Shown piece after piece: positions 44,539 through 55,548 of a DNA stretch of 64,000 bases. The stretch is from positions 50,016,045-50,080,044 of the forward strand of contig JARZZO010000003.1 of assembly GCA_030544215.1 (NCBI GenBank). The letters run 5' to 3'. Under the pieces are notes generated by a model. That model was not told the origin of the DNA. It was given only the letters and a program-made list of their open reading frames with translations, and made no database searches. A program made the position numbers and the translations under genes. How positions within the stretch are numbered: the first letter of the stretch is position 1; every line of letters starts with the position of its first letter. The stretch comes from Zantedeschia hybrid cultivar (Eukaryota; Streptophyta; Magnoliopsida; Alismatales; Araceae).

Positions 44539-47329
44539 ATGTCGTCTATTCGAGATTTTGACATGTTGGATGCCAATACTTCTCATACTCAGACTGAATA
44601 AAAAATTCTAAAGAATATCTTTAGGGGAGAGTGAAAGTCACTATCCTAATCAGGTATCATGAATCCTCTTACTTGGATAGACCAAGGTGAAGAGGTACTC
44701 ATGGTATGTCTCTTTGAAAGGCAATGATTGTCATGAAATGTCTTATTTGGATAGACCAAGATGAAGAGATATTTATGATCTGCCTTTAAGAAAGGCAAGT
44801 GGTAAGATTTTAAACGATCGAATCCACACCTGAAAAGGATAAAGGAAAGTCAGCTGAGATAGAGAAGTAACAGTTCTCCCGCTATAACCAATATAAGGAT
44901 ACTGGTAATGGCAAAATGAATATGAAACTTGAAAGAAGTCTCATATAATATGATTATCAACCTTTGCATGTCTATTGGAGAATTAGCGTCTCCAATATGA
45001 GATATTGGAAATGGTCCTCAGAGCTGCGATGGTATGCAGACTTAGACAAGTAAAAGGAAATCGAGAAAATGTAAGTGTTGAGTTAGACTCAACTATTGTT
45101 CATGATATTCATAGGTTACTATTAGACAGTAAATCTTTGTATGTCTATAGGAGTCTAATATGAAACTGAATAATTGTTGTTTAGTTGTATGAGATATCAA
45201 GAGTTATAAAAGTGAATAACATTGACTGAGAAGGAACAATAGTTGTTCAAATCAGTCAATGCACTATAAATTCTTGAAGTGACATTTCATGTGATGAATG
45301 TTTACACGTCTCCTATAAAAATGAACTGTATGAATCCTGATTATCTATGGTATCGTACATAGAGTTGTACAATAAGAAATTATTGATGCTGATGCATATT
45401 GATGTAAACAACTCAAAGGCCAAAGATAATCACTACTATTGACTTACCTTATAGTTTACTCTTGGAATGATTCGGCTATATGTACTTAATGTATTATAAG
45501 TCGAATGTATCTGAGAGATTAAGGTATAAGATCAATATGAAGTATTAGAATTTTTGATTTGATCAAAGAAACTGGTACTTTAGTATATGATTCACATAAA
45601 TCATTAAGAGGATAATTGTATCTTCGCTCGATTAATCCTCATTGTGCATCATAGCAATATGATAGAATGAGGAATTGCACCTTATTAAGATATGGTGCAA
45701 TACATAATAAGATTTGCCTAATTCTTATCCTTGTGAACATGAGTATGAACATTAGATGTCCATACTTTACAGATGGTTCCAAATAAGTCAGTGTGTGTCC
45801 ATATAAGATATGGAAACCAAATAATTCATATGAGATGTGAATTATGAACAAACCTGATTTTAAAGTCAAGTTATATCGTATATGAATTTGTAAAATATCT
45901 AAAGAGTTTGGACATTACATTTATTGGCCAAGCGATAATGAAATAATTATCGTTCTGAAAGCTGTCTTCCGTAAAGAGGAATATGTTCTCAAAGAAGACA
46001 ATGGGAGATGATAAAACTAGAAGATGTTCTAGATTCACAAGTTAACATAAGATTATTAGATAATCTTTAGTTGTTTGGAACCAGTCATGACACACATCAG
46101 AGAGCTTCATAGATTTTTGAGATTCTCTCAGTGACTAGAAGGATATGTTTGACATATCTAATTTAGCAAGATGAGAGGAGCTCAAAATAGATTATGATAT
46201 AAAATCTATGATAATGATACTTTCTGTCATTACAACTTTGAGATTAATAAGTTTATTAGAATTCTACTTATCTATACTGTCAATCATGAGATGATGACAG
46301 TTGGATATTAAAAGCGTCCACTCAATGTGATTGAGGTAAAGATGTATATGATACACCTTTAAAGCTTTTAGAATGTCCAAGAAGCAAGTTATGATTTCAA
46401 AAGATTATTTTGAATCAAACTAAAAACTTCCCAAAGTTGTAATAAGAGTTTTTGACTTAATTGTCAGATATTACGTGATCATTAAGAATGATCACGGACT
46501 GTGTGTGTTCAAAGAGGACAGTGGGAGTACGGTCGCTTTAGTAATGCTTTATGACAATAACATCAAAGTCATTAAGAATGACTTTGGGATGTTACTATTA
46601 GTGAAAACATTGTTAACCATAGTTTCCTCCATAATGGATTTAGTTATAATATCCCACGTATTGGAAATACAAATCTATTAAGATAGATCGGTGGGGATAT
46701 TATATTGACTGTATGTCAAGATGATTGGCATAAATTTCATAACAAGTCTCAATTGTTAAGATATGAAATTTATTCCTTTAAAGAAAAGGTTCCTTAAAAG
46801 ATACAGGAGTGAAATGCATCATTAAGCGCTTGAGAAGTGCTAAGGATGCATTCACGTATATGGAGAGGATGATTTGAAACTATGAGGTCATACTGACTCA
46901 AATTTCAAGTCAAATAATAAATTCAACCTTCTAGTAGAAAGGAATGGATTGGAATGGTTCCAATCCAGAACTCGATATTAAGGTGACGACATAAATAAGT
47001 GATACTGTTATTAGAACAGTATGGATGAAAAGGTTCATCCATGAACTAGATGTAGTTCTAAAAGGTCTCTGATACCATCCTATCGTTGTAGGACAACAGT
47101 GGGAGCAATGAATTATGTGATCGAGCCATGGTCTCTTCAGAAGTTGTAGAACATTCTCAGGCTCTTTCACAAGTTCGGAGACAAAGGATAAATAGGCAAT
47201 AACGTAATGGAAAATATTCCATCTATAGATAATTTAACAGATCTCTGACCAAGTCTTAGTCACAGACTTTTTGTGAGCATCACCTAGATTTGATGGAGAT
47301 CAAATGCGAAGGTGATTGGCTTGAGTCCA
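44539..47329 (+). pseudogene. Cop-2 decayed gag-pol
   Basis: Traces in copia order: gag start-like ATG at 44,539; pre-integrase (45,320, MNPDYLWYRT-like against NPAYLWHCRL of Cop-1); integrase-like at 45,390-45,520 and 45,780; RT at 46,475-46,590, with YDNNIKVIKND where Cop-1 has YVDDILLIGND; RNase H-like at 46,808-46,920; and the end at 47,215-47,265. The catalytic Asp pair is gone and no frame exceeds about 80 codons. The region is shorter than in Cop-1 (2.8 against 3.9 kb). Confidence 0.7.
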
Positions 47330-47339
47330 AGTGGGAGAT
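47330..47339 (+). other. Polypurine tract of Cop-2
   Basis: AGTGGGAGAT, directly before TGATGG of the 3' LTR. Confidence 0.8.
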
Positions 47340-48916
47340 TGATGGATATAGGTGTCCTCTAAGCCAATCATAAGACACCTATTTCAATCTGGTTCACTAA
47401 TAAATGGCATTAAATTCATTATGTAGATTGGCATATTTATATTTGCGCATAAGGAAGTCCATAAATATGTGCAATAGTCCTCAAATTATGATGAGATCAT
47501 AATAATGAGACTGATGACTTATAAACACATATTCTCAATTGTTCCTAGTCGTAGGATGTTTGAGAAGGACATCAAATATCCGGTTAGACTAGTACAGGTT
47601 ATTCCAACTCATATGATGAGGGTGACTAATCTCGTTAGTTACTCGTGTGGAGACACAATGGTAAACCTGTAGGTGCTCAATGGGGAATGAGTTCACTGAA
47701 CTGATCCAACATGAATCGCCGAATGGTAATTTACCTGACTGTCAATCGGCTTGATTCATTGTCACAGTGGTGGTTGATCCTTGGACTTGAGATACCAAAG
47801 ACACCTTGTCGGTGGACTTCTGGACTTTGACCTTGACCTACGAATCCCTATCCATGGGATCTCTAATAGTTAAGGATCGGGTCCACCGGAAGACCTTTGA
47901 AGGTGATTGTGTGTTCAATAAAGGATCGTTCGCTCTCAGGTAACTGGAGAGAGAATGCTCTAGAATAGATCCGCAGGAGTCTCTGGCCAGAGCATAAACA
48001 ATATCAGAAAAGGTGTTTTCGGATATTGTACAACGGAGTCTGATTCAAGTGAGTTGACCATCTAGGGTTTGACAGTTGACCATACCCTAGGTTAACTCGA
48101 GAGCATTGTGCGAACGAAGGATTATAGCCACGTGGTAACTGTGGACGGACAGGTTCCATGAGTGGGTTGCTGAACCCCATTACCTTCCGGGATCATGCGG
48201 TGTTGCTTGGCACCCAACTTGATCGGAAGTCCGACCGAATTTACATGCGATGATAATTCGGTTAAGTAATTAGTTAATATCTAGATATTAATTAATTACA
48301 ATAAGTCAATAACTAGTTATTGGACTTATCGGGCTGAAAATGGGACTGGCAAATGGGCCTAGAGGGTCACACGCAATAAGATTCTCAGTCGGTGGTACAT
48401 AAGTGGGATTTATATTAACTCGGGGATTTTTGTGAAAAGTCGCGCCGACTTAATATATATACGCACTGTTGAGAAACCCTGGGCCAAGCTCCAGGATTTC
48501 CCCTTGCTGGCCGTCATCCCCTCCTTTCTCTCTCCTCCTCTGGGCGCCCCGTTCGAGGCGCCGGGATTGTCTCCGTCTCCGCCGCGTGTGATTCCCGAAA
48601 GTCGGGAATTCCCGTCGGAGGGTTTTCGGCAATCGTTATGGCGACGGATCTTCAGCGAGCTAGTTGATACGGACGAGGGAGCGAGGACGAACCACCGCGG
48701 AGGATCGCATGGATACCGCTGGAGGCCGGACGCTTGTGTGGCTCGCGGCATCGCCTCGACGGAAGCGGATTCGAATCCGCGCATGGTAATCGGATTACTC
48801 CCGTTAATTTTCGGTTTTAGTTTTTCGTTTCGAATCGGATCAGCGGGCATCGGGTGGGATTAATTTTTGTTCTTCGTTTCTGCTGCGTTCTTCGCGTCCC
48901 GCCCGGGATCCCAACA
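47340..48916 (+). repeat. 3' LTR of Cop-2 (1,577 bp)
   Basis: Collinear with the 5' LTR, with small indels near 47,770, 47,818 and 48,762. Confidence 0.9.
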
Positions 48917-48921
48917 GTGGG

Positions 48922-49140
48922 TGCCCTGTGCAGGCGCCTACACTCCCAGGGCGTAGCATGCGCCTGCGCAGAGCACAACCTACGCTGGGTCGACCTAGGG
49001 GTTCCCCGTGCAGGTCCACCCAACATGGGCTATACCCTGCGCAGGCGCTTGCCCAACGTTGACTACATGATGCACATGCTGGCGCCTGCGCAAGTTACCC
49101 GGTTGCACAGGCGCCCTTAGCAGGTGGGTGCCCCGCGCAT
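48922..49140. repeat. GC-rich palindromic repeat, right of Cop-2
   Basis: Repeated TGCGCAGGCGC, GCGCCTGCGC and GGGCGTAGC words in both orientations, the continuation of the array at 39,285-39,390. Confidence 0.65.
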
Positions 49141-49649
49141 GTCCACCTAACATAGGACATTACAGTCGGCAAAAGGTTCTTTTTTGTCTTTTTAAGTCGA
49201 ACCCACATTTCATACAAGTTCGTGCAATTCGATCTTCGATCTCAAAAATAGTATAATGAGGACTACATTTAACAATTCCTCAAGCTAGAGTGAAAATAGG
49301 AACATTCTGACTTAAGAATTCATCTCTTGAACTATATATTTATACTTTTCTAAAATCTATACATATGTTAGGTTATTAGCCTAATTTCAATGCTAAGATG
49401 CTAATTAGGCTAATTTTAGACTTCAAACTGAACAAAGATAAATTGAACACGATTGTTCGATTTGATTTTTTGTCTGAACTATATAGTGAGAAGTTCTCAT
49501 GCGGTTTCTCCTCGCCTCGTTGTTACGGTGCCGTCTTGGTTGTTGTTGCCCAGCCTCGTCCTCATGGTCCACGCTTCAAGTGATGATGCCAACAATAACC
49601 CCGACTTATACATGCAACTCTAGCTTCTTCTCTCCCTTATGATCTAAGC

Positions 49650-49955
49650 ATGTTGTGCCCTGCAGCCACTTCTACGATCGCTCCTCCAGTGGGGGCTCCT
49701 TTTGTGGCTCCTCTTGTGGCAGCTCCCCTCGTGGCTCCTACGGTGACTCCTCCACCGATAGCTCTTGCGGTGGCTCCTCCTGCGGCGGCTCCCAGTTCCA
49801 TCCATAAATCTCATCCACAAAACCATGAAAATGGGCTATATATATATGTTCTGGAAGTTATAGCCTTCATGGTTTTCGGTGGGATTCTGGTGGGGACGAT
49901 ATATGTATACCGTAGCACCACACGCCATCCTCAGCCACATGTCTCCCATGTTTGA
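49650..49955 (+). pseudogene. Ala/Pro-rich single-TM ORF in segment B
   Basis: The core is the same as the segment A copy: MLCPAATSTIAPP, APLVAAPLVAPTVTPPPIAL, NHENGLY, and the span VLEVIAFMVFGGILVGTIY. The frame ends early in a different tail (STTRHPQPHVSHV) because of a small indel after the span. Upstream leader-like sequence is out of frame. Unknown function. Confidence 0.4.
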
Positions 49956-49971
49956 AGAGGTTTGGGTGGCT

Positions 49972-50075
49972 CTATCTATCCAGTATCTAGTGTGTGTGCT
50001 TAGTACCTATCTATCCAGTATCTAGTGTGTGTGCTTAGTACCTATCTATCCAGTATCTAGTGTGTGCTTGATATC
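49972..50075. repeat. Three copies of a 35-bp unit
   Basis: The unit starts CTATCTATCCAGTATCTAG at 49,972, 50,007 and 50,042. Segment A has one copy. Confidence 0.9.
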
Positions 50076-50649
50076 TACATATTGAGGTATGTCTAATTGA
50101 TATGGGTACACTTTAGTGGCTTGACGCCAATGCTACTTGTTGGAGTGATATATGACGCCAATGTAACTTGTTAGGGTGATTTTAAGAATTAATTTCTCTA
50201 ATCTTGGTATTTATCTATAATTTTTCACACTCTGAGGTTATATGTTAGATCTCCTAAAAGATTAAGAACATGTTTGATCTAGAAGAGCTTTTGGAAGTCT
50301 CCATCAAAAGATCTAGAATGTGCCAAATAAATGTGTAACTATAAAGGGTATGGATAAATACCAAAAATCAACAAATTAATCTATAAATACGATAGATTAT
50401 GAAGAATAATTTCCAAAAACCCAAACCTCCATAAGCGTTTAAAGTGAAAAGGCATATGCATCTGTTTGCATTTTTCATAGCAACCTTGCAAAGCTGGCGT
50501 GGCTTGCGAGTTACGACTGTCCAAGCAAATGGTTGCCCGATTGGCATCCTATAACAACTGATCGGCATCTAGGCATTGGGCGTGCCATACCCTCCGAGTT
50601 TTTATTCTTTCCACCCTCCGCGCCTCTAAGCTATTCCTTTCTTCCATGA

Positions 50650-51015
50650 GTGCCTATAAGCTCTTCCTGTCTTCCCCGAGCGCCTCTAAGCTCTTCCTCT
50701 TTTCCCCAATTTGCAACGGTGAGGATGATGTTACATGCTCTTGCTCTGGCTAGCCTCCCCCCTGCTCTGGCTGTGCCTCTGACACTATGGTTCCTCATAG
50801 GGCGCATGCTCGTTTTTATTTGTTCGTTGTTTATTGTATGCCTTCGGCTCCTATGGCTGTCCTCGGTTGAGTCAGCTGCTACCGCTACGAAGTCTGACAG
50901 CTCTTTTGAGGTTGAGGACATTGTTGCTCCTCCTCTTGAGTTTGTTGCTGTTACTATTGATGCTCCTCCTTCTGCCGGTGATCCGGTCGCAACCTTACTG
51001 TCATCTTGTTCCTAG
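50650..51015 (+). pseudogene. Truncated TM ORF in segment B
   Basis: Copy of the second ORF of segment A, from ATG near 50,725 (MMLHALALASLPPALA). The membrane span LWFLIGRMLVFICSLFIVCL and the tail FVAVTIDAPPSAGDP are present. About 30 residues before the span are missing, and the end from 50,990 is foreign (Tat-D junction). Confidence 0.4.
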
Positions 51016-52838
51016 TTATTCTAGGAGGCAGACCTTTCAACTACCACCACCACCTCAATCAGTAGATCCAATCACTCAAACTCTGCTTACCAAGATTACT
51101 CAGAAAGACGAGTAGTTCAAGGATTTCAAGAGAATGATGGACACCAAGACTGCTCCTAAAATATATGTGCCTACTATGCCAGTCTTCCACCTTCTCCCCT
51201 CTGAGATGCCAGTGTACAAAAAGTATAATGGCACGGGTAATCCCTTCATTCACCTCAAGGAATTCCTATGCGAATCTTCATTCTAGCAGAATCACAAGAG
51301 GTCACTGGCCTTTCTATTTTGAAACTCATTGGAAGGGTAAGCTTTGGAGTGGTTTTTCTCACTAGACCCTAGCGAGGTTGAAGACTTCAACACAGTATCC
51401 AGAAAGTTCCTGCAAAGGTATAAAGACAGAGTAGCCCCAACCTTGTCCATCACAGATCTAGTGAATGAAAAGATGAAGCCTGATGACGACTTTATGGTTT
51501 TCACCGACAGATGGCGAGCCATGGCTAAAAAGATAAGAGACCACCTGTTTGAGCTAGAGCAGGTGAAAGTGATGACCGTGAATGCCACGTCGCAGTACAA
51601 ATTGGTCTTGACATTGAACAACATGACCAACATGGTAGATCTGTATGAGAGGGCGTGTTACGCCAAAAATGCCTTCAAGGATTCCATGTTTTCCATCGTG
51701 TTCGATCCTCACTGACCCAATAGGCCTCCTCCACAGAAGCCTAATATTCCCAATTCTTCCACCATGGGTCCAACCACTAAAGGTAATTTATCCCATGAGT
51801 AGGTCAGCATAATGAACAACAATCAGGCCTAGTTTATAAGGAATCAGCCGCCATAGTATAGTGTACAGAGGCCACAGAATCAGCAGGGCTATAGGCCACC
51901 ACCTCAGCAACCTTAGCAACAAGTATATAACCAACCCCGGCAGCAGCCGAATTACAACCAGGTTCCTCCCCCAAATGACTACTCCCAATAGAGGAAACCT
52001 CCCGGCCCTAGGAGAGTAGCTTACCCCTAATTACCAGAGTCACTCTCTGATATAGTCAATGCTCTCATGGCAGCCAATGCTTTGGCACTGTCCAAAGAAA
52101 GGACCATCTAGCCACAAAATGTCGATACGTCTCACTACTGTATGCTCCATCGTCAGCCTAGACACACCGTAGATGCATGTTTCCAATTTCGGGACTACAT
52201 TCATAATCTAAACGATCGGGGGCCATCGATTGGGAAGAAATGCGAAAATACATCACTGCACTGAAGGCAAAGAGACCCCAGCAGTTACAACAACAACAAC
52301 CACAACAACAACAACAATAACAGAGAACACCGATCCAACAGGCGGCACCTCCGCCGAACATGGGAATCGTACAAAATCCACTTCCGGAGCACCCTAATCA
52401 GATAGCCCCGATCCTCACAAATAGCCAATCTAAGGCGAATAGGGGACATCTGTGGAGGGTGGAGGAAACTTCTTCTATATACTCCACTGTACACAACCAT
52501 AATACTGCCATACCACCACTATGCTGTATCGTACGCATCCCCAGGCCTTTGCCCGCACCATCACAACCCATACTTACTATCCCCACTCCACCACCCACCA
52601 TCCATAAACCTATATCTGCCACATTAAGACCTTCACCAATCCCTAATAACCCATCATCCACCCATGAACCCCTCATGCCATCCAAACCGCTATTACACGT
52701 CCCTTTCCCCATGCCATCACCAAGCCACCACAACCCTCTGCCACCCACAAAACCTCTCATACACATCGCATAGACATCCACCACACCAGACCAACCACTT
52801 ATGCCATTTAAACCCCTTATCAACCCGGTAGTGCTCAG
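50990..52838 (+). pseudogene. gag: Tat-D gag and Pro-rich linker
   Basis: It lacks the N-terminus. It reads PVFHLLPSEMPVYKKY, then EWFFSLDPSEVEDFN, FLQRYKDRVAPTLSITDL (51,344-51,715), the zinc-knuckle region (HYCMLHRQPRHTVDAC, with Gly lost to Arg), a Gln-rich run near 52,280-52,320, and a Pro-rich linker to 52,830. It has at least ten stops, most of them TAG where Tat-A has CAG or TGG (for example near 51,285, 51,800, 51,830, 51,914, 51,989 and 52,111). Several frames are needed. Dead copy. Confidence 0.82.
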
Positions 52839-52841
52839 GTG

Positions 52842-53053
52842 TAGTGAATGACGTCTTCTCTTGATCGTCCTCTGCCAATCTAATCTGATTATATCCTGAA
52901 AAGCCATCCATGAATGACAGTCTCAAATCCAGTTGTGTTATCAATCAGCACACTATATGAGGCAGTGGGAAATCATCTTTTGGACATGCCCGGTTCAAAT
53001 CTCGAAATTCAATGCAGATTCTAACCTTCCCATCCTTTTTAATGACCGGAACT
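52842..53053 (-). pseudogene. pol: Tat-D reverse transcriptase, inverted fragment
   Basis: On the minus strand it reads VPVIKKDGKVRICIEFRDLN, RACPKDDFPLPHI, then after a stop and frameshift FMDGFSGYNQIRLAEDDQEK and TSFTTP. The catalytic YxDD part is missing because the inversion junction lies at about 52,840. Tat-C inserted just upstream of this fragment. Confidence 0.85.
53049..53053 (+). repeat. Target duplication left of Tat-C
   Basis: GAACT, repeated exactly at 63,155-63,159. Confidence 0.92.
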
Positions 53054-53193
53054 TGTAGACACCGATTTTGGACCCCTTTCTGGTCATAAACCCTCATTAC
53101 GTTATCCATCTCATTTAGTCCATCAGATTTTCTCACATAATTCAACCAACTAAATAATCAGGCCCATTAACCAGTCACCGCTTCCTTTCACCC

Positions 53194-53696
53194 GTGGAAG
53201 GCCAACTGGGACGCCTTCCACCACCCGTAAAAGGCCAACTGGGCCGCCTTCCACCACCCGTGGAAGGGCAACCCTTGCCTTCCACCATCCGTGGAAGGCC
53301 AACCAGGCCGCCTTCTACCACCTGCGGAAGGCCAACTACCTTGCCTTCTACCTTTTGGCCACCTTTTTCACTTTTCACCACCTTTTCGTAGAAGGCCAAC
53401 TAGCCTGCCTTCCACCACCCGTAGAAGGCCACCTCTTGCCTTCCACCACCCTTAGAAGGCCAGCTACCTTGCCTTCCACCTTTTGGCCACCTTTTTCACT
53501 TTTCACCACCTTTTTCATGGAAGGCCAACCAACCTGCTTTCCACCACCCGTGGAAGGCCACCCCTTGCCTTCCACCACCCTTGGAAGGCCACCCCTTGCC
53601 TTCCACCACCATTGGAAGGCCAACTCGGCTGCCTTCCAACTTTTCATGGAAGGCCAACTACCTGGCCTTCCATAGAAGTGGGAGGCAAGATAGTTG
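53194..53696 (+). repeat. GGAAGGCC palindrome array in Tat-C 5' LTR
   Basis: About fifteen units with period 30-33, each with GGAAGGCC followed by a GCCTTCC arm. The second arm is often partly decayed. The matching array at 61,664-62,166 differs in unit count. Long Pro/Thr-rich frames through it are by-products. Confidence 0.85.
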
Positions 53697-53897
53697 GCCA
53701 TCCATTCCCCTAACTTCCACCTTGACCTCATCTTCCCACGATCTCCTCCACTCACCACTCTCATCCCCCACTACTTCAATCACTCCCCGCTCCGGCGACT
53801 GCCATGGCCACGACCTCCGATCTCTGATTATTTCCTATTGGTTCTAAGGGATTTACGAGGATTTAGACCCCTATTTTCCTCCTATTTTTCCTTCACC

Positions 53898-53905
53898 TAT
53901 TTAAA
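53898..53905 (+). promoter_or_regulatory. Possible TATA box of Tat-C LTR
   Basis: TATTTAAA, the only good TATA-like site between the array and the PBS, conserved in the 3' LTR. Confidence 0.4.
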
Positions 53906-54704
53906 CCCTCCATGTCCCCTCGAGAAAAGGGGTTGGGCAGGGGTTGGAAGGCTTCAGTTTGCGAGGTTGGAGATTGAAGAGCTTCAAGTGGGAGAAAGCC
54001 TTGGCAATCGACAAGTAAGAGGAAGCAGAGGAATCCTCCGCATTCCAAATGGGCCTGTTTTCTTAACTCTCTCCTTACTTTTCTCCTTTCATTTTTCATT
54101 GCATTCCCACCATTCATCCACTCCATAACATCATCTTCTCCTCCTGCTCTTTTACTTTTACCACACCACTTTTACTTTTCACTATTACCACACACGAGCA
54201 TCCTATCTACATACATGCATCTTAGGATGACTTAGCACCCTTTACCCCCAGAGGTTTCAAACAAAAAACGGGAGGTGGGTGGCCATAACATATGGTCACC
54301 TTCCCTCCCCAAACACCCATCCGGTGCGTCCCCTTTCAATTTTAGCATTATTTACATATTTGCATGAATAGACTCTACATATCACAATTCTAATCGGTTC
54401 TCTTTACTTTGTTTTGTCTTTTTTTTTTCTCAGGAGCTCTTACCACATTCTACACGCGGACTACTGAGCTCTCTCCCTTCGGCCAGCCGGAGGCAGAGAA
54501 GAGGAACCCACTATCCCCGTTCCATCAGAACGCAATCAATCTCACCATCCTGCGGAGCACAGGGACCGTAAGGTAATGCTCCTGGCGATCACATACTTCA
54601 ATTCCTAACCCGGTCCAAATCGCCGCAGTGCTAAGACGAACGGAGAAGCCCTCGCCCGAAGAAGACAGCAACGGTGGGGGACGTTCCGGGCGCTTACAGC
54701 CCTC

Positions 54705-54722
54705 TGGCGATCACGGTGGGAC
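54705..54722 (+). other. Primer binding site of Tat-C
   Basis: TGGCGATCACGGTGGGAC, five bases after the LTR end and one base different from Tat-A. Confidence 0.7.
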
Positions 54723-54786
54723 CCTCTCTTGCTCGCTGCGCACATAGTAAGATAGTAAAAAAAAAAAGGGTAAGAGCCGCTCCCAC

Positions 54787-55040
54787 GGACGGCCAAGCAC
54801 GTGGCCGCCTAGAGTCCCGGACGGCCAAGCACTTGGCTGCCTAGACTCCCGGACGGCCAAGTACCTGGCCGTCCAGACTCCAGGACGGCCAACTACTTGG
54901 CCGTCTAGGCTCCAGGACGACCAAGTAGCTGGCCGTCCAGACTCTAGGACAGCCAAGTAGCTGGCCGTCCAGGCTCCAGGACGGCCATAGTTCTGGCCGT
55001 CCAAGCCCTTAGGCAGCTGGCCTTCTGGCCGTCCAATTTT
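54787..55040 (+). repeat. 32-bp palindromic tandem array in Tat-C leader
   Basis: GGACGGCC-type starts at 54,787, 54,819, 54,851, 54,883, 54,915, 54,947 and 54,979, an exact 32-base period. Each unit has the left arm GGACGGCCAAGTA and right arm TGGCCGTCC. A degenerate eighth unit follows. Confidence 0.93.
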
Positions 55041-55548
55041 CACTGGTTGATCAAATTGTCGTGTGTTCCGGTTGTGTCTATTGTTCTCGTGCCTATTAAC
55101 TTTGGGTCAAATTCAGGGCGTTCTGCGTGGGAGTCTTAAGAAAGAGCCGGCATCACACTTCTAGTTACCTCTCCCACAGTGTTTGACTCTCCACCTGATG
55201 ATTCCCACTCAGGTGTGACTAGTCTTATTCTGTTGGGAACCTTCGTGAGTCTCCGCGAGCTAGGGATTCCCACTTGGCCGCCGAGCGGGTTGTACCTAAA
55301 CCACCTAATAGGATCCCGAGTTCGTCTAAGGAATTAAGCCTTCCCATTCAAAATTGTCCACCCATAGGCGTCACTGAGAGAATTATTTCAAAATCAAAGA
55401 CACCTAACTAAACTTTGGTGGAACAAATTTTGAAAGAAAAGTACAGGGTCGTTAAGGGTTTGAACTTGATTTGTTAGAAAAAAACACTCATAATGCACAG
55501 TTAACCTTTCAAGTGAAATATAAAATCTCTTAGGATTTGTGTTTCATA
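55041..55548 (+). other. Tat-C leader after the array
   Basis: Non-coding. It shares short blocks with the Tat-A leader near 1,500-1,700 (GGGATTCCC.., CGAGCGGGTTGTACC against CATCGGGCCGGTTGTACC). Confidence 0.5.

Larger units (their letters stand above)
39396..48916 (+). mobile_element. Cop-2: copia-related element with decayed pol, GTGGG target duplication
   Basis: LTRs 39,396-40,977 and 47,340-48,916 differ by about 4% by eye. GTGGG is at 39,391-39,395 and 48,917-48,921. PBS, PPT and leader are clear and related to Cop-1. The body holds only faint copia pol traces. Probably a non-autonomous lineage. Confidence 0.9.
49385..50989 (+). repeat. Segment B (paralogue of segment A)
   Basis: Collinear with segment A from GATGCTAATTA (49,397 against 37,427) to GATCCGGT (50,989), where Tat-D sequence begins. 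49,141-49,384 upstream has no partner and no gene. 50,076-50,649 between the ORFs is AT-rich and gene-free. Confidence 0.7.
53054..54699 (+). repeat. 5' LTR of Tat-C (1,646 bp)
   Basis: It starts TGTAGACACCGATTTTGG and ends GCGCTTACA. It contains the GGAAGGCC palindrome array (53,194-53,696) and a TATTTAAA at 53,898-53,905. Confidence 0.92.

Noticed and set aside
52398..52907. 169-codon minus-strand ORF over the Tat-D linker
   Set aside because: Antisense shadow of the Pro-rich gag linker; its N-terminal end crosses the inversion joint.
53175..53764. Pro/Thr-rich and Gly/Trp-rich ORFs over the GGAAGGCC array (also 61,649-62,185)
   Set aside because: They are low-complexity by-products of the palindromic array, open on both strands.
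54787..55040. CRISPR-like regular 32-bp repeat
   Set aside because: Units are contiguous palindromes with no unique spacers, no cas genes, and lie in a plant retroelement leader.
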